Shown here: piece by piece, positions 24,919-33,364 of the stretch
How the letters are laid out: the number at the start of each line of letters is the position of its first letter
How positions within the stretch are numbered: position 1 is the stretch's first letter
NCBI RefSeq assembly: GCF_003382365.1
Contig: NZ_QTSU01000001.1
Span: forward strand, 310,001-374,000
Direction of reading: 5' to 3'
Origin: Lysobacter silvisoli
GTDB taxonomy: Bacteria; Pseudomonadota; Gammaproteobacteria; Xanthomonadales; Xanthomonadaceae
DNA length: 64,000 nucleotides
Position numbers and translations under genes: made by a program
Notes under the pieces: model-generated
The model's input: the letters and a program-made list of their open reading frames with translations, nothing else
The model's database searches: none
Told to the model about the DNA's origin: nothing

Positions 24919-26499
24919 TTAGTTCGATCGCGCAGATTTCGGCAGCGACACTCCTCGGGCATCGCGTCGACTGCGCTCAAAGTGCAAGCCGGTGCCTCGT
25001 GTCCGTTCTGCGCTCACGTAAGAAACTGCATCGCCGTTGCGTTGATGCGGCATCGGAACTGCCAAGCCCGCGCCGCCGACACCTGAATCCCTTGCCTCAA
25101 GTGCCGGCAAACGACAATCGGCCATCGGTGGGCGCGTGACGCATCCTTGACCGTACAACACTACGGGAGACTGGCTCCATCGAGAGACCACCAGATCGCC
25201 ACATCCGTCGTGGTTAAGGTCGCCTGCCGTGAAGTAGTTGGCGCGCCCCATGCTCTGATAGGCATTGACGACGGTTTCTGGCGTGAAACCGGTACTTGTC
25301 TGAAGGAAGTATCCGACATAGCTCCATCCGCTATGCGCGATCGCCAAGTCGGTTCGGCCATCCCGGTCGAGGTCGCTGGCGATCAGCGAGCCGCTTCCTC
25401 TTTGCCTGGCGACCTCGAGGCTCGGTGAGAGGTTGCCTTGCGAATCCTGGAAGTACAGGCGCAGATTTGCGTAATCCTTCGCTTCATCCAACGCCAAATC
25501 GCCGCGACCATCTGCATTGAAATCGCCGACGGCAAGTGACCCCGCAGGATTGGAACCCAACGGCAGGGAAAGTACCACCGGCGTGGCGTACCCGCCTGAA
25601 GCGAGTGCCGGGTAGATGTGGAATTCCTCCAGCGGCCTATTGAAGACCGCGGCGAGTATGAGGTCGTCCATGCCGTCGCCCGTCACGTCGCCCGTTGTCC
25701 GAACACCAGAGGAAGGCAGCGTCAGGGTGGATGTACCCTCGATGCCGCCAGGGCCGCCATGAACGACCGTGGCCCACGTATCTCCCGAGTCGACGAGCAC
25801 GTCCAGGTAACCGTCGCGATCGACGTCGGTTACGCGAAGCTCGTGTGGATCGCCGGCAGCCGCCGCGCTCGACGTGAACGTGCCGTCCACGTTCGAGCGC
25901 AACACCATGACGTCATCGCGAGCGGTGGTAATGATGTCACCTACGCCGTTGCGGTCCAGGTCGGCGATCAGGAGCTGGTAGTCGAATTCGTTGCCCCATT
26001 CCGCGATCTTGATTGCCGTATCAAGGCGGCCATCAACTCGCTGGTGGGCGACGTAGACCTGCATGCGGCTGTCGTTCGGGTTGGGTGCGGTGCGTACGGA
26101 CAGGAATACGAGATCGTCCCTGCCGTCACCGGAGACATCGCCCACAGCGATGGACCGGGCCGCTGCGGCTGCGGGATCCGAAAGGAATTCGGGCGCGACC
26201 AACGAATAGGCCGGCTGCTCAAAGGACATCGTCAGCATCGGCGAGGATGCTGCGCCAAACCGCCCGCCTGGACGCGCTACAGGCGTAGTCCTCGCCCGCG
26301 GGGCTGCATACGTCCACGGGCGTGCGCTGTGTGCCGCGCCAGCCCGCGGACGTGCGTCCGACGTCGCGCCTGCCATAGCGTCAGGCCGCGAGTCGGAGGG
26401 CTGGCGAACGAGATCGGCCAGACTCTGCGAAAACCAAAGCAGGCCCGCGCATGCGCCGCCGGCCATGAGCATCAACGCCGCACTCGATCGCTTGAGCAT
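24919..26499 (-). CDS. exported FG-GAP/VCBS-repeat protein (seven repeats)
   Basis: The 526-residue protein has an N-terminal hydrophobic signal segment (SSAALMLMAGGACAGLLW), a low-complexity linker to about residue 85, and then seven calcium-binding FG-GAP repeats with acidic cores DVSGDGRDD, DLDRNGVGD, DVDRDGYLD, DVTGDGMDD, DFNADGRGD, DLDRDGRTD and DLNHDGCGD. Seven repeats fit one closed integrin-alpha-like beta-propeller. A basic tail of about 60 residues ends the protein. ATG 26499 follows GGGGA; 26 upstream codons in frame lack family features. Such proteins are usually secreted and bind other proteins or surfaces. Base composition looks less G+C-rich than its neighbours, a possible sign of transfer. 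No enzymatic domain is seen. Confidence 0.85.
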   Translation of the reverse strand: MLKRSSAALMLMAGGACAGLLWFSQSLADLVRQPSDSRPDAMAGATSDARPRAGAAHSARPWTYAAPRARTTPVARPGGRFGAASSPMLTMSFEQPAYSLVAPEFLSDPAAAAARSIAVGDVSGDGRDDLVFLSVRTAPNPNDSRMQVYVAHQRVDGRLDTAIKIAEWGNEFDYQLLIADLDRNGVGDIITTARDDVMVLRSNVDGTFTSSAAAAGDPHELRVTDVDRDGYLDVLVDSGDTWATVVHGGPGGIEGTSTLTLPSSGVRTTGDVTGDGMDDLILAAVFNRPLEEFHIYPALASGGYATPVVLSLPLGSNPAGSLAVGDFNADGRGDLALDEAKDYANLRLYFQDSQGNLSPSLEVARQRGSGSLIASDLDRDGRTDLAIAHSGWSYVGYFLQTSTGFTPETVVNAYQSMGRANYFTAGDLNHDGCGDLVVSRWSQSPVVLYGQGCVTRPPMADCRLPALEARDSGVGGAGLAVPMPHQRNGDAVSYVSAERTRGTGLHFERSRRDARGVSLPKSARSN

Positions 26500-26660
26500 G
26501 TGTATCCCCACGTTCACCCGGGCCGAGTATATCGGCTGGTGTTGGGGGAAAAGCGACTCGGCTTCGGAGCTGGCCAACGCTAGGGCGCATTTTTAGTGCA
26601 CTGCTAGTGCCTAGGCGGAATAGCCGATCTCGCTTCCGACAAAGCAGCACGCTACGCGCA

Positions 26661-28742
26661 TCACACCGACAGCCCGGCATCGCCCTCCAGAATGGTCTGC
26701 CGCAGCTGCGGCCGTTCGCCCGGCTGCCACAGCGTCACCTCGTGGCGCATGCGGTAGCGCAGTGGGCCGCCCTCCGCGCCGGGTTTGCGTTCCAGCGGGC
26801 GCGGTATGCAGACGAAGTCGGTGGTCATCGCGTGGGCGTCGACGCGCACCGTGGTGTAGCCGTGTCCGCCCATGTCGACGAAGGTCAGGTGCGGTGCCAG
26901 GTCGGGGTTGCTGGCCGCATGGGCCTTCGCCAAGTCGCCGCTGCTGGCGTACTCCAGCGCCGAACGCACGCCGTGTTGCAGCAGCAGGTTGACGGTGTGC
27001 TGCGGCGCGCCGCCGTTCGGGTTGGTGATGTACAGCGGGCGCAGGGGATTGTCCGGCTTCAAGTTGTGCTCGTTGGACTCGGCCATGCCGGGCGACGAGA
27101 GCGAGCCGGTCACGAAGGCCACGCCCACGGGTTCGAACGCGGCGGGCGGCAAGGCTTTGGCGGCGTAGCCGGCCCAGAAGCTGTGGCGATCGCCGGCGAC
27201 GATGGCGAAGCCGGTGATGCCGGCATCGCGCACGGCATCGAAAATCTCGGCGCGTTCGTGGTAGGTGCCGCCCCAGTCGCTGGTGGCCATCAGGCCGTAG
27301 CCTGCGTCCGGCCACTTGCCCAGCGCGGCAGGAAGATGCTGCGGATCGACGCGCCAGTCCAGCGTTCCCAGCGAGCTGCCCCAGATTTTCCAGGTCGCCG
27401 TCGCGCCGCGCAGGCGCTCGAGGAACCAGGCTTTCTGCTTGGCGCCGAGCATGGTCTGCGCGGCTTCCTTGGCGCGGTAGTTGGCCACGCTCTTGGCGCC
27501 GAAGGACAGCTTGGCCGGCGGTTTGCCGTTGGCATAGTCGCGGCCGCCGTCGAGCTGCCGCACCAATTCTTCCGGCACCCAACCCAGGGTGTCGCCTTCG
27601 AACAGCGGGGCGATTTCGTCGTGGTTGCCGGGATCGCGCGAGCGGAAGCTGCGCTGGTCGGTGACGATCAGGTCGATGTGCCGGCCCCAGCGCAAGGCGC
27701 GGTACGCGATCAGACTGTTGATCGCGGCGAGGTTGTTGGCTTCGGTTCCCAGACCGTCGTCGTCGAAGTCCTTGATCGGCGTGTCGACGACCTTAGGTGC
27801 GTCGAAAGCGTCCAGCTTCGAACCCGGCGGCAGCACGCGCGCGGGTTGGTATTCGAACCAGGCCTGGTTCGCGGCTACCTTGAGCGTCTGCGCGGGAATC
27901 CAGCCCTCGTCGCCGGGGAATTCCTGGATCGACTGCCAGGCCAGCCAGGAGAACTCGTGGTTGTCCCAGATCGCCACGAACGGCCAGCGTGCGCGTGCGT
28001 CCTGGATCTCGGGGTCTTGCAGGTAGGCGTGGTAGAGGACGCGATAGTCCTGCAGCGATGCGGGCGCCATGAAGCGGTTCTTCGCAACGGCCTTGCCCTG
28101 CGGAAAGCGGATCGGGAAGCGGATACGGCGGTCGTAGCGGTGGCCGTTCTTGACCTGCTCGGGGTACTGCACGACCTCGTAGACGAAATCGCCCAAGTGC
28201 AGCACGAAGCCGAGGCGTTCGTCCGGCGCCGCGCGTTCGTCCTCGAAGATCATCCGGCGATAGGCGTTTTGCGCGCCCTCGCAGATGGTCTGGCAACTAA
28301 CGAAGGCGAAGCGTGCCGGGCGCGGGTCGTCCGGCGAAGGCGCCGTGAGCGTGCGGCCGATGCGGCTGCCGTTGCCTTCCTCGTCGACGAAGCGGTACCA
28401 GTACTCGCCGGCCGGCGGCAGGTCGCCGACCAGAACGCGGCAGGTCCAGTCGGCCTGCGCCAGCACCGGTGCCGACGCGGTCGCGATCACGCGGGTGAAG
28501 GCCGGATCTTCCGCGACCTCGACCAGCAGGGTGGCGCGCTCGCGACCGTCGTCGTAGGGGCGCCGCGTCCACAGCAGGGCGCTGTGGTGATCGGGATCGC
28601 CCGAGGCCACGCCCTGCGGGTACAGATCACGGCGCTCGCGCCAGCCGCTGGCGGAAGGCCGCACCAGCGAACACCCCCAGGCCAGGGTCGCGCCCAGCGC
28701 GGCGGCGAGCTGCAGGAACTTGCGGCGGTTGTGCGTCGGCAT
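26661..28742 (-). CDS. phoD: PhoD-like alkaline phosphatase/phosphodiesterase (Tat-exported)
   Basis: The 693-residue protein opens with a twin-arginine leader (NRRKFLQLAAALGATLAWGC), followed by the PhoD N-terminal domain (DLYPQGVASGDPDHHSALLW) and the metallophosphatase core: FVSCQ, LHLGDFVYE, AIWDNHE and IVAGDRHSFW. It removes phosphate from organic esters outside the cytoplasm, with calcium and iron as usual cofactors. The Cys at the end of the leader (WGC) could be a lipobox, giving a lipoprotein. ATG 28742 is taken because the twin-arginine motif lies right after it. It would belong to the Pho response, yet no clear Pho box was seen in the 290 bases upstream. Confidence 0.92.
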   Translation of the reverse strand: MPTHNRRKFLQLAAALGATLAWGCSLVRPSASGWRERRDLYPQGVASGDPDHHSALLWTRRPYDDGRERATLLVEVAEDPAFTRVIATASAPVLAQADWTCRVLVGDLPPAGEYWYRFVDEEGNGSRIGRTLTAPSPDDPRPARFAFVSCQTICEGAQNAYRRMIFEDERAAPDERLGFVLHLGDFVYEVVQYPEQVKNGHRYDRRIRFPIRFPQGKAVAKNRFMAPASLQDYRVLYHAYLQDPEIQDARARWPFVAIWDNHEFSWLAWQSIQEFPGDEGWIPAQTLKVAANQAWFEYQPARVLPPGSKLDAFDAPKVVDTPIKDFDDDGLGTEANNLAAINSLIAYRALRWGRHIDLIVTDQRSFRSRDPGNHDEIAPLFEGDTLGWVPEELVRQLDGGRDYANGKPPAKLSFGAKSVANYRAKEAAQTMLGAKQKAWFLERLRGATATWKIWGSSLGTLDWRVDPQHLPAALGKWPDAGYGLMATSDWGGTYHERAEIFDAVRDAGITGFAIVAGDRHSFWAGYAAKALPPAAFEPVGVAFVTGSLSSPGMAESNEHNLKPDNPLRPLYITNPNGGAPQHTVNLLLQHGVRSALEYASSGDLAKAHAASNPDLAPHLTFVDMGGHGYTTVRVDAHAMTTDFVCIPRPLERKPGAEGGPLRYRMRHEVTLWQPGERPQLRQTILEGDAGLSV

Positions 28743-29031
28743 GCGGCCCACCGATTGCGGTGTAGATGCGCGGCAACGCTAGACCCCTACCCTGGGCCGG
28801 TGGACGTGCCGGAAGTACCGCGGTTATGGATCAGCCGATTGTCGGGGTGGCCGATCGCCGTCGCATTGCCGCCGACCGTCGCGTCGGTCGTAGGTTGGTT
28901 TGCGTATCGGTTCCTGGTGTCCTGCTCCTTTTGCAAGGCAGTAGGCGCTGGAAGAGCAGGTTGAATCTCTGGCAGGCGCTAGATAACGTTCTAGCTGCGC
29001 TGCCGTTTAGAGGCCGCGAATCGGACGACCT

Positions 29032-29319
29032 ATGTCATTGAACGCCGATAGTTCTGAAGCGGCCTCCGGGCCGTCGAAACTTGCGCGAGTCGCTGCGGCC
29101 ATCGCCGCGACTTTAAGTGGCCTGGCCTTCCTTCTCGCGCTCGCATTCGGAGCCGCCACGATCTTCGCTTCTGCGACGATTCCTGAGGGGGAGGTCAACG
29201 AGGCAGGATTTGGCTTCGTGTTCACCCTCATTTGCGTGCTCGCCGGGGCAGTTCTGCTCGTGATTGCCAAGCGTCTGCGACGGGGAGTCAATAGACCCGC
29301 CGAGTCCACCGGCGTTTAG
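29032..29319 (+). CDS. small membrane protein, unknown function
   Basis: A 95-residue frame with two hydrophobic helices (ATLSGLAFLLALAFGAATIFA and VFTLICVLAGAVLLVIA, each written as a membrane segment) joined by an acidic loop (IPEGEVNEAG), and a basic C-terminus (KRLRRGVNR). Topology suggests both ends in the cytoplasm. No family is recognised and the ribosome site is weak (CGGACGACC), so this is less certain than its neighbours. Its stop codon overlaps the stop of the convergent secreted protein at 29316-29319. The 290 bases before it hold no other recognised gene. Confidence 0.6.
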   Translation: MSLNADSSEAASGPSKLARVAAAIAATLSGLAFLLALAFGAATIFASATIPEGEVNEAGFGFVFTLICVLAGAVLLVIAKRLRRGVNRPAESTGV

Positions 29320-30161
29320 GGCTTTTCCTCGCGGCTCGCTCGCGCACGCTCGGAACTTAAGCGCGCGCGCGACTTGCCGTCGCCCAGCGCCGCGCCGCGT
29401 TCGAGCAGCGCCAACGCGGCTGCGCGGTCGCCTTTGGCCCCGCGCTCCAGGCGCATGAGCGCGGCGTTGTAGGCAGCGATGGCGCTGCCCTTGTCCGCCG
29501 CGAGTTCGAAGCCGGCCAGCGCCTTGTCCGGGCACAGGAACAGGATGTCCCAGCCGGCGGCGGCGCGCATGAGCAGGTCGGGCTCGTCTGCGGAAATCTG
29601 ATCTTGCACAAAGGCGGGCCAACCGGCCACGAGAGCGGTGAACACCTCGGCGCCCCGGGGCAGGGAATACGAGCCCGCTCCTTCGCGAACGGTGTAGGCC
29701 TGACGCGTGGTGCGGCGCGATCCGTCCTTCGCCAGCCACAGGAAGCCGTCCTCGCCCTTGACCGGAAAACCGCCTAGCGCCTTGGATACGCGATCGGCCA
29801 GCGAGGGCAGGCCCGGTGCAGGCGATACGCCCGTCCACGAGGCGATCAGCTCGACGCGTTGCGGTTTCCCGTCTAGCTTGGGCTTGATCGCGTTGGCCAA
29901 GTCGTCGGCGGTCAGCACACGCATCTCTCCGTCGTACATGCGCCAGGGGCTGGCATGCAGGCCGATGGTGATCACTTCGTCGTCGTCCGCCACCGCCTCC
30001 ATGTACTCATACAGCGCGCTAGTGGATGCCACGCAGTCCTTGGCCTCCTGCCTCGGGGAGCAGGTCGTCACGTTGACCGAGCCCGACAAGTGCAGGTGCG
30101 AGGTGTCGCAGGCCAGCGCGGCTGGGCTGAGCAGGCAGAGGGCGAGCAGGGTGGGCTTCAT
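29316..30161 (-). CDS. secreted protein with C-terminal Sel1-like repeats
   Basis: The 281-residue protein has a signal peptide (MKPTLLALCLLSPAALA then CDTSHLHL) that could also be read as a lipobox (LAC). The middle part (residues 40-200) matches no family known to me. The C-terminal 80 residues have two Sel1/TPR-like helices (GFELAADKGSAIAAYNAALM; ALALLERGAALGDGKSRARL). Sel1 repeats mediate protein contacts. Several Cys in the N-terminal region suggest disulfides in the periplasm. It is convergent with the small membrane protein and stands alone on its strand; no function can be given. Confidence 0.7.
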   Translation of the reverse strand: MKPTLLALCLLSPAALACDTSHLHLSGSVNVTTCSPRQEAKDCVASTSALYEYMEAVADDDEVITIGLHASPWRMYDGEMRVLTADDLANAIKPKLDGKPQRVELIASWTGVSPAPGLPSLADRVSKALGGFPVKGEDGFLWLAKDGSRRTTRQAYTVREGAGSYSLPRGAEVFTALVAGWPAFVQDQISADEPDLLMRAAAGWDILFLCPDKALAGFELAADKGSAIAAYNAALMRLERGAKGDRAAALALLERGAALGDGKSRARLSSERARASREEKP

Positions 30162-30286
30162 TCCGCCATTAGGGGGAAAGTGCGGGCGGAAAGCAAAGCC
30201 CTGTGGCGGGCCCGGACCGGCTTGCCGCGCCTGCGGCAGGATGCGGGGCGTGAGGTCTAGAATCCGGCCTGACGGATCTGGAGTCG

Positions 30287-30721
30287 ATGGCCGGCATGAA
30301 GCACTTGTTGCAGCTCAGACTGATAGTGACCGCGCCGCCGGCGGGCGTTGCGTTCGCGGTGCAGCGCGGTCGTTCGGAACTGCTGGCGCCCAGCGCCGCA
30401 ACGGCCGAGTCGCTGGTGTTCGACTTCCCGATCGCCGTTGCGGACGCGACGTCCGACCCGCCCCGGTTGACCGGCGAGTTCGCGCAAGGCCCGCCTGGCG
30501 GGCGCTTCGTCTACGTCAATTCGGGTACCTACGCGGGGCAAACGGGCACCCAGTGGTCCCGGCGCGCGAAGGTGCCGCTGTCGGGCATCTCTACCGCGCA
30601 GATCGAGGCGGCGCTGGCGAAGGCGGCGGTATTGCAAGCCAGCATTCGTGGAACCGGAAAAGACGGCGGGCCAGCTTGCGCGAGCGTGCCGCTGTCCTCG
30701 GCTTGGTCGGTGGTCGCTTAG
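30287..30721 (+). CDS. DUF5990 family protein
   Basis: The 144-residue protein matches the DUF5990 pattern: an N-terminal strand pair (LRLIVTAPPAGVAFAVQRG), the core FAQGPPGGRFVYVNSGTYAG, WSRRAKVPLSGIS, and the end GTGKDGGPACASVP. The family is small, cytoplasmic and of unknown role. Either ATG 30287 or ATG 30296 could be the start: GGAG lies three bases before the first, which is too close, and twelve before the second. The stop overlaps the stop of the convergent GST gene by four bases. Nothing around it suggests a pathway. Confidence 0.75.
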   Translation: MAGMKHLLQLRLIVTAPPAGVAFAVQRGRSELLAPSAATAESLVFDFPIAVADATSDPPRLTGEFAQGPPGGRFVYVNSGTYAGQTGTQWSRRAKVPLSGISTAQIEAALAKAAVLQASIRGTGKDGGPACASVPLSSAWSVVA

Positions 30722-31389
30722 CTCCGGGGCGTCGAGTCGCGTTCCGCCTCGCCGCTTAGGAAGGTCTGCAACTGCGCCTCGAAGGCGCGCCGGTAAGCGG
30801 GCCGCGCGGTGGCGCGGGCCATGTAGGCGGCCAGGTTGGGGTAGTCGTTCACCATGCCGAAACGCTCCAGCCGCATCAGCACCGTGACCATCAGCAGGTC
30901 GCCGGCGCTGAAGTCGCCGTCCAGCCAGTCGGCGTCGCCCAGGTGGCGGGACAGTTCGCTCAGGCGCCAGTGCACGCGTTGGTCCAAGGTCGCGGCGCGC
31001 TGCGCGTGCCACGGCTCCTCGCGTTCCAGCACCTCGGTCAGGGAGCGCTCGAACACCGGCGGTTCCACGGTGTTGAGGGCGGCGAACATCCAGGCGATCG
31101 CGCGCATGCGCGCGTGGGAGTCGCCGGGCAGCAGGCCGGGGTGGGTTTCGGCCAGGTGCAGCACGATGGCGCCGGATTCGAACAGGGTCTGTTGGCCGTC
31201 CTCGTAGGTCGGGATTTGTCCGAACGGGTTCCGCGCCAGATGCGGCGGCTGCTTCAACTCGGCGAAGGACAGGGTGCGGACCTGATAGGGCAGCCCCAGC
31301 TCTTCCAGGGTCCAGCGGATGCGCATGTCGCGCGCCAGGCCGCGACCGCGGTCGGGGGAGCGCTCGAAGGCGGTGATGGTCGGGGTCAT
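30718..31389 (-). CDS. glutathione S-transferase family protein
   Basis: The 223-residue protein has a thioredoxin-like N-terminal domain (RIRWTLEELGLPYQV; the NPFGQIPTYED cis-Pro segment; LFESGAIVLHLAE glutathione-binding Glu-Ser) and an all-helical C-terminal domain (FSAGDLLMVTVLMRL with the capping Asp; YPNLAAYMARATARPAYRRAF). It likely conjugates glutathione or acts as a peroxidase or isomerase; the class (beta- or theta-like) is not certain. The catalytic residue is probably a Ser or Arg in the first loop, since no Cys or Tyr stands at the usual spot. It converges on the DUF5990 gene. Confidence 0.88.
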   Translation of the reverse strand: MTPTITAFERSPDRGRGLARDMRIRWTLEELGLPYQVRTLSFAELKQPPHLARNPFGQIPTYEDGQQTLFESGAIVLHLAETHPGLLPGDSHARMRAIAWMFAALNTVEPPVFERSLTEVLEREEPWHAQRAATLDQRVHWRLSELSRHLGDADWLDGDFSAGDLLMVTVLMRLERFGMVNDYPNLAAYMARATARPAYRRAFEAQLQTFLSGEAERDSTPRS

Positions 31390-31612
31390 GGCGGTGCTCC
31401 GGAAGTAGGTGGGCGGTAGTCGGGTGGCAGTGCGGGCCTGTCTGCGATGGGTGCCGCAACCGGCCTCTCTTGTTGTCGACGAACGGCAGCCGCCCGAATC
31501 GACAATCGGTGCATCAGCAGGACTGTCCCGGCCCGGCGCATACCCGCAGCGCGCGCCCTCGGCCGCCGGCCGTGTCCGCTAGAATCCGGCCATCACCGAC
31601 CAGGAGGGTGTC

Positions 31613-32191
31613 ATGCGTGCAGTGCAAGGGATTGCGGTGTTGGTGTTCGCGGGGCTGGCCGCCGTATCCGGCGGTGCCGCGGCCTTGGACAGCCAGGGGG
31701 CGGTGCGCGCGGCTAATCGCTGGAACGCGCTGCGCACCGGCGACGACATCCAATTCGACCACCGCGCCAGCCGCGTGCTGATCGCCGACCTGGATCGAGA
31801 CGGCGTCGACGAAGTGGTGTACCTGCTCACTGCGACCTGCGTGCAGGCGAACTTCGATTGCGAAAACGAGGTCGTGGTGATGACGCCGCTGCGCAAAGGC
31901 GACCCTCGCATTCGGATCAGCTCCCTCGACCATCCGGAAACGCTCGCGAAGTGGCGGCAGGTGGAGCAGGCCGGCTATGCCGACGACGCCTCGCTGCAGG
32001 TGCCGGGCGAAGTGCGTGCGCTGGCGATCGTGGACGGCCGTATCCGCGTCGAATTCGACGCAACGCTCAAGTCGCCCACGTGCAAACGTTCGGATCGCGG
32101 TGCGGCGGAACCCTGCCCGGAGCCGGGCCGCTATCGCTGGACGCTGGCTTGGCAGCCGGGCGAACTGACCCGCGCGCGCGAGACGCGCTGA
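31613..32191 (+). CDS. secreted protein with one EF-hand-like calcium motif
   Basis: The 192-residue protein has a signal peptide (MRAVQGIAVLVFAGLAAVSGG, cut near AAALD). The mature part starts with an acidic loop, DLDRDGVDEVVYLL, like a single FG-GAP or EF-hand unit, and four Cys that could pair. The rest is a beta-rich region (EVRALAIVDGRIRVEFDATL). No family is recognised. The DUF7079 gene begins five bases after its stop, so the two are translationally linked. The likely location is the periplasm or outside; function unknown. Confidence 0.7.
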   Translation: MRAVQGIAVLVFAGLAAVSGGAAALDSQGAVRAANRWNALRTGDDIQFDHRASRVLIADLDRDGVDEVVYLLTATCVQANFDCENEVVVMTPLRKGDPRIRISSLDHPETLAKWRQVEQAGYADDASLQVPGEVRALAIVDGRIRVEFDATLKSPTCKRSDRGAAEPCPEPGRYRWTLAWQPGELTRARETR

Positions 32192-32196
32192 CGCGC

Positions 32197-32559
32197 ATGC
32201 GGCCCCCGGATCAGGACCTGGACGACCGCGCTCCGGTCTGGGACGCCATGCAGTACTTCTGGATGGACACCGACCCTGCCTACGTATTGGCCGGTGCCGC
32301 GCGCACCTGCGCGGCGTCCAAGTATTCGCTGGACGAACTGGAAGCGATCTACTGGAACGAGGTGCGGCCTGCGGTGGCGTTCAACCTGTCCGCGGGGCCG
32401 GCGCCGGAATGGGCGGGGTTCGAGCTGGAGTGGCTGAAGCAACGCGTGTTGGCGAAGTCGCGCTACGGGCGGCGCCTGCCATGGCATTGGCTACAGCCGG
32501 AAACGGCGCGCTGGTGGCGGGAGTTGCGCGATGCGATCGTCGAAGCCCGGCGAAGCTAG
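32197..32559 (+). CDS. DUF7079 family protein
   Basis: The 120-residue cytoplasmic protein matches the DUF7079 pattern: APVWDAMQYFWMDTD, KYSLDELEAIYWNEVRPAV, and PEWAGFELEWLKQRVL, all short conserved helices rich in Trp. The family is often encoded as a single gene and resembles immunity-type small proteins, but no toxin is adjacent. The ATG follows the previous stop by only five bases and has no separate ribosome site, so translation depends on the upstream secreted gene. That coupling of an exported and a cytoplasmic protein is unusual, and the pair may work together. Confidence 0.75.
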   Translation: MRPPDQDLDDRAPVWDAMQYFWMDTDPAYVLAGAARTCAASKYSLDELEAIYWNEVRPAVAFNLSAGPAPEWAGFELEWLKQRVLAKSRYGRRLPWHWLQPETARWWRELRDAIVEARRS

Positions 32560-32778
32560 CTCCTGCGATAGGCCGGGTGATGGCGATTTTCGCAACTTGG
32601 GCATAGATCGATCGCGCGTGTCGCTCACTTGGGCACAACATTTGCGCGGTATCCTGAAAATCCGCGAGGTCGCGGCCGTCTTGCGGCTGCCGCATCTGCA
32701 TTCCGGCCCGGCTTACGTGGCCGGCTCCCGGTCCATGGGCCTCGGCTCGTTCATTCCCCTGCACTCAGGAGCATCGAG

Positions 32779-33258
32779 ATGATCGCCAAGAACACCGTTT
32801 GCTTGTGGTACGACGGCACCGCGCTGGACGCGGCCAAGTTCTACGCCGACACCTTTCCCGATAGCGAAGTGACCGCCATCCACCGGGCGCCGGGCGACTA
32901 CCCGGACGGCCACGAGGGCGATGTGCTGACCGTGCAGTTCACGGTCATGGGCATTCCCTGCCTGGGGCTCAACGGCGGCCCGGCGTTCAAGCACGACGAA
33001 GCGTTCTCGTTCCAGATCGCCACCGACGACCAGGAGGAAACCGACCGGTTGTGGAACGCCATCGTCGACAACGGTGGCCAGGAAAGCGCCTGCGGCTGGT
33101 GCAAGGACAAGTGGGGGCTGTCTTGGCAGATCACCCCACGCATCCTGACCGATGCTTACACCAGCTCCGACCGCGCAGCGGCCAAGCGCGCCTTCGACGC
33201 GATGATGGAGATGAAGAAGATCGACATCGCCAAGATCGAGGCGGCGCTGCGCGGCTGA
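32779..33258 (+). CDS. VOC-superfamily protein (PhnB-like)
   Basis: The 159-residue protein is of the 3-demethylubiquinone methyltransferase-like/PhnB branch of the glyoxalase fold: CLWYDGTALDAAKFYADTFPDSEV, LTVQFTVMGIPCLGLNGGP, FSFQIATDDQEETDRLW, and GWCKDKWGLSWQITP. AGGAG stands before ATG 32779. PhnB-like proteins lack a firmly known reaction; despite the name they are not methyltransferases. It stands alone; the genes on either side run independently. The 219 bases upstream contain no other recognised feature. Confidence 0.88.
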   Translation: MIAKNTVCLWYDGTALDAAKFYADTFPDSEVTAIHRAPGDYPDGHEGDVLTVQFTVMGIPCLGLNGGPAFKHDEAFSFQIATDDQEETDRLWNAIVDNGGQESACGWCKDKWGLSWQITPRILTDAYTSSDRAAAKRAFDAMMEMKKIDIAKIEAALRG

Positions 33259-33364
33259 AGCGGCGGCCGGCGCGGTGCATGCCGTAGCCGGAGCGCTGCA
33301 CTTACGGTTGCGCATACAGGATCGCGCCGGCGATGCGGCGCCGGCGCGAAGCAGCCGCCTGAGC

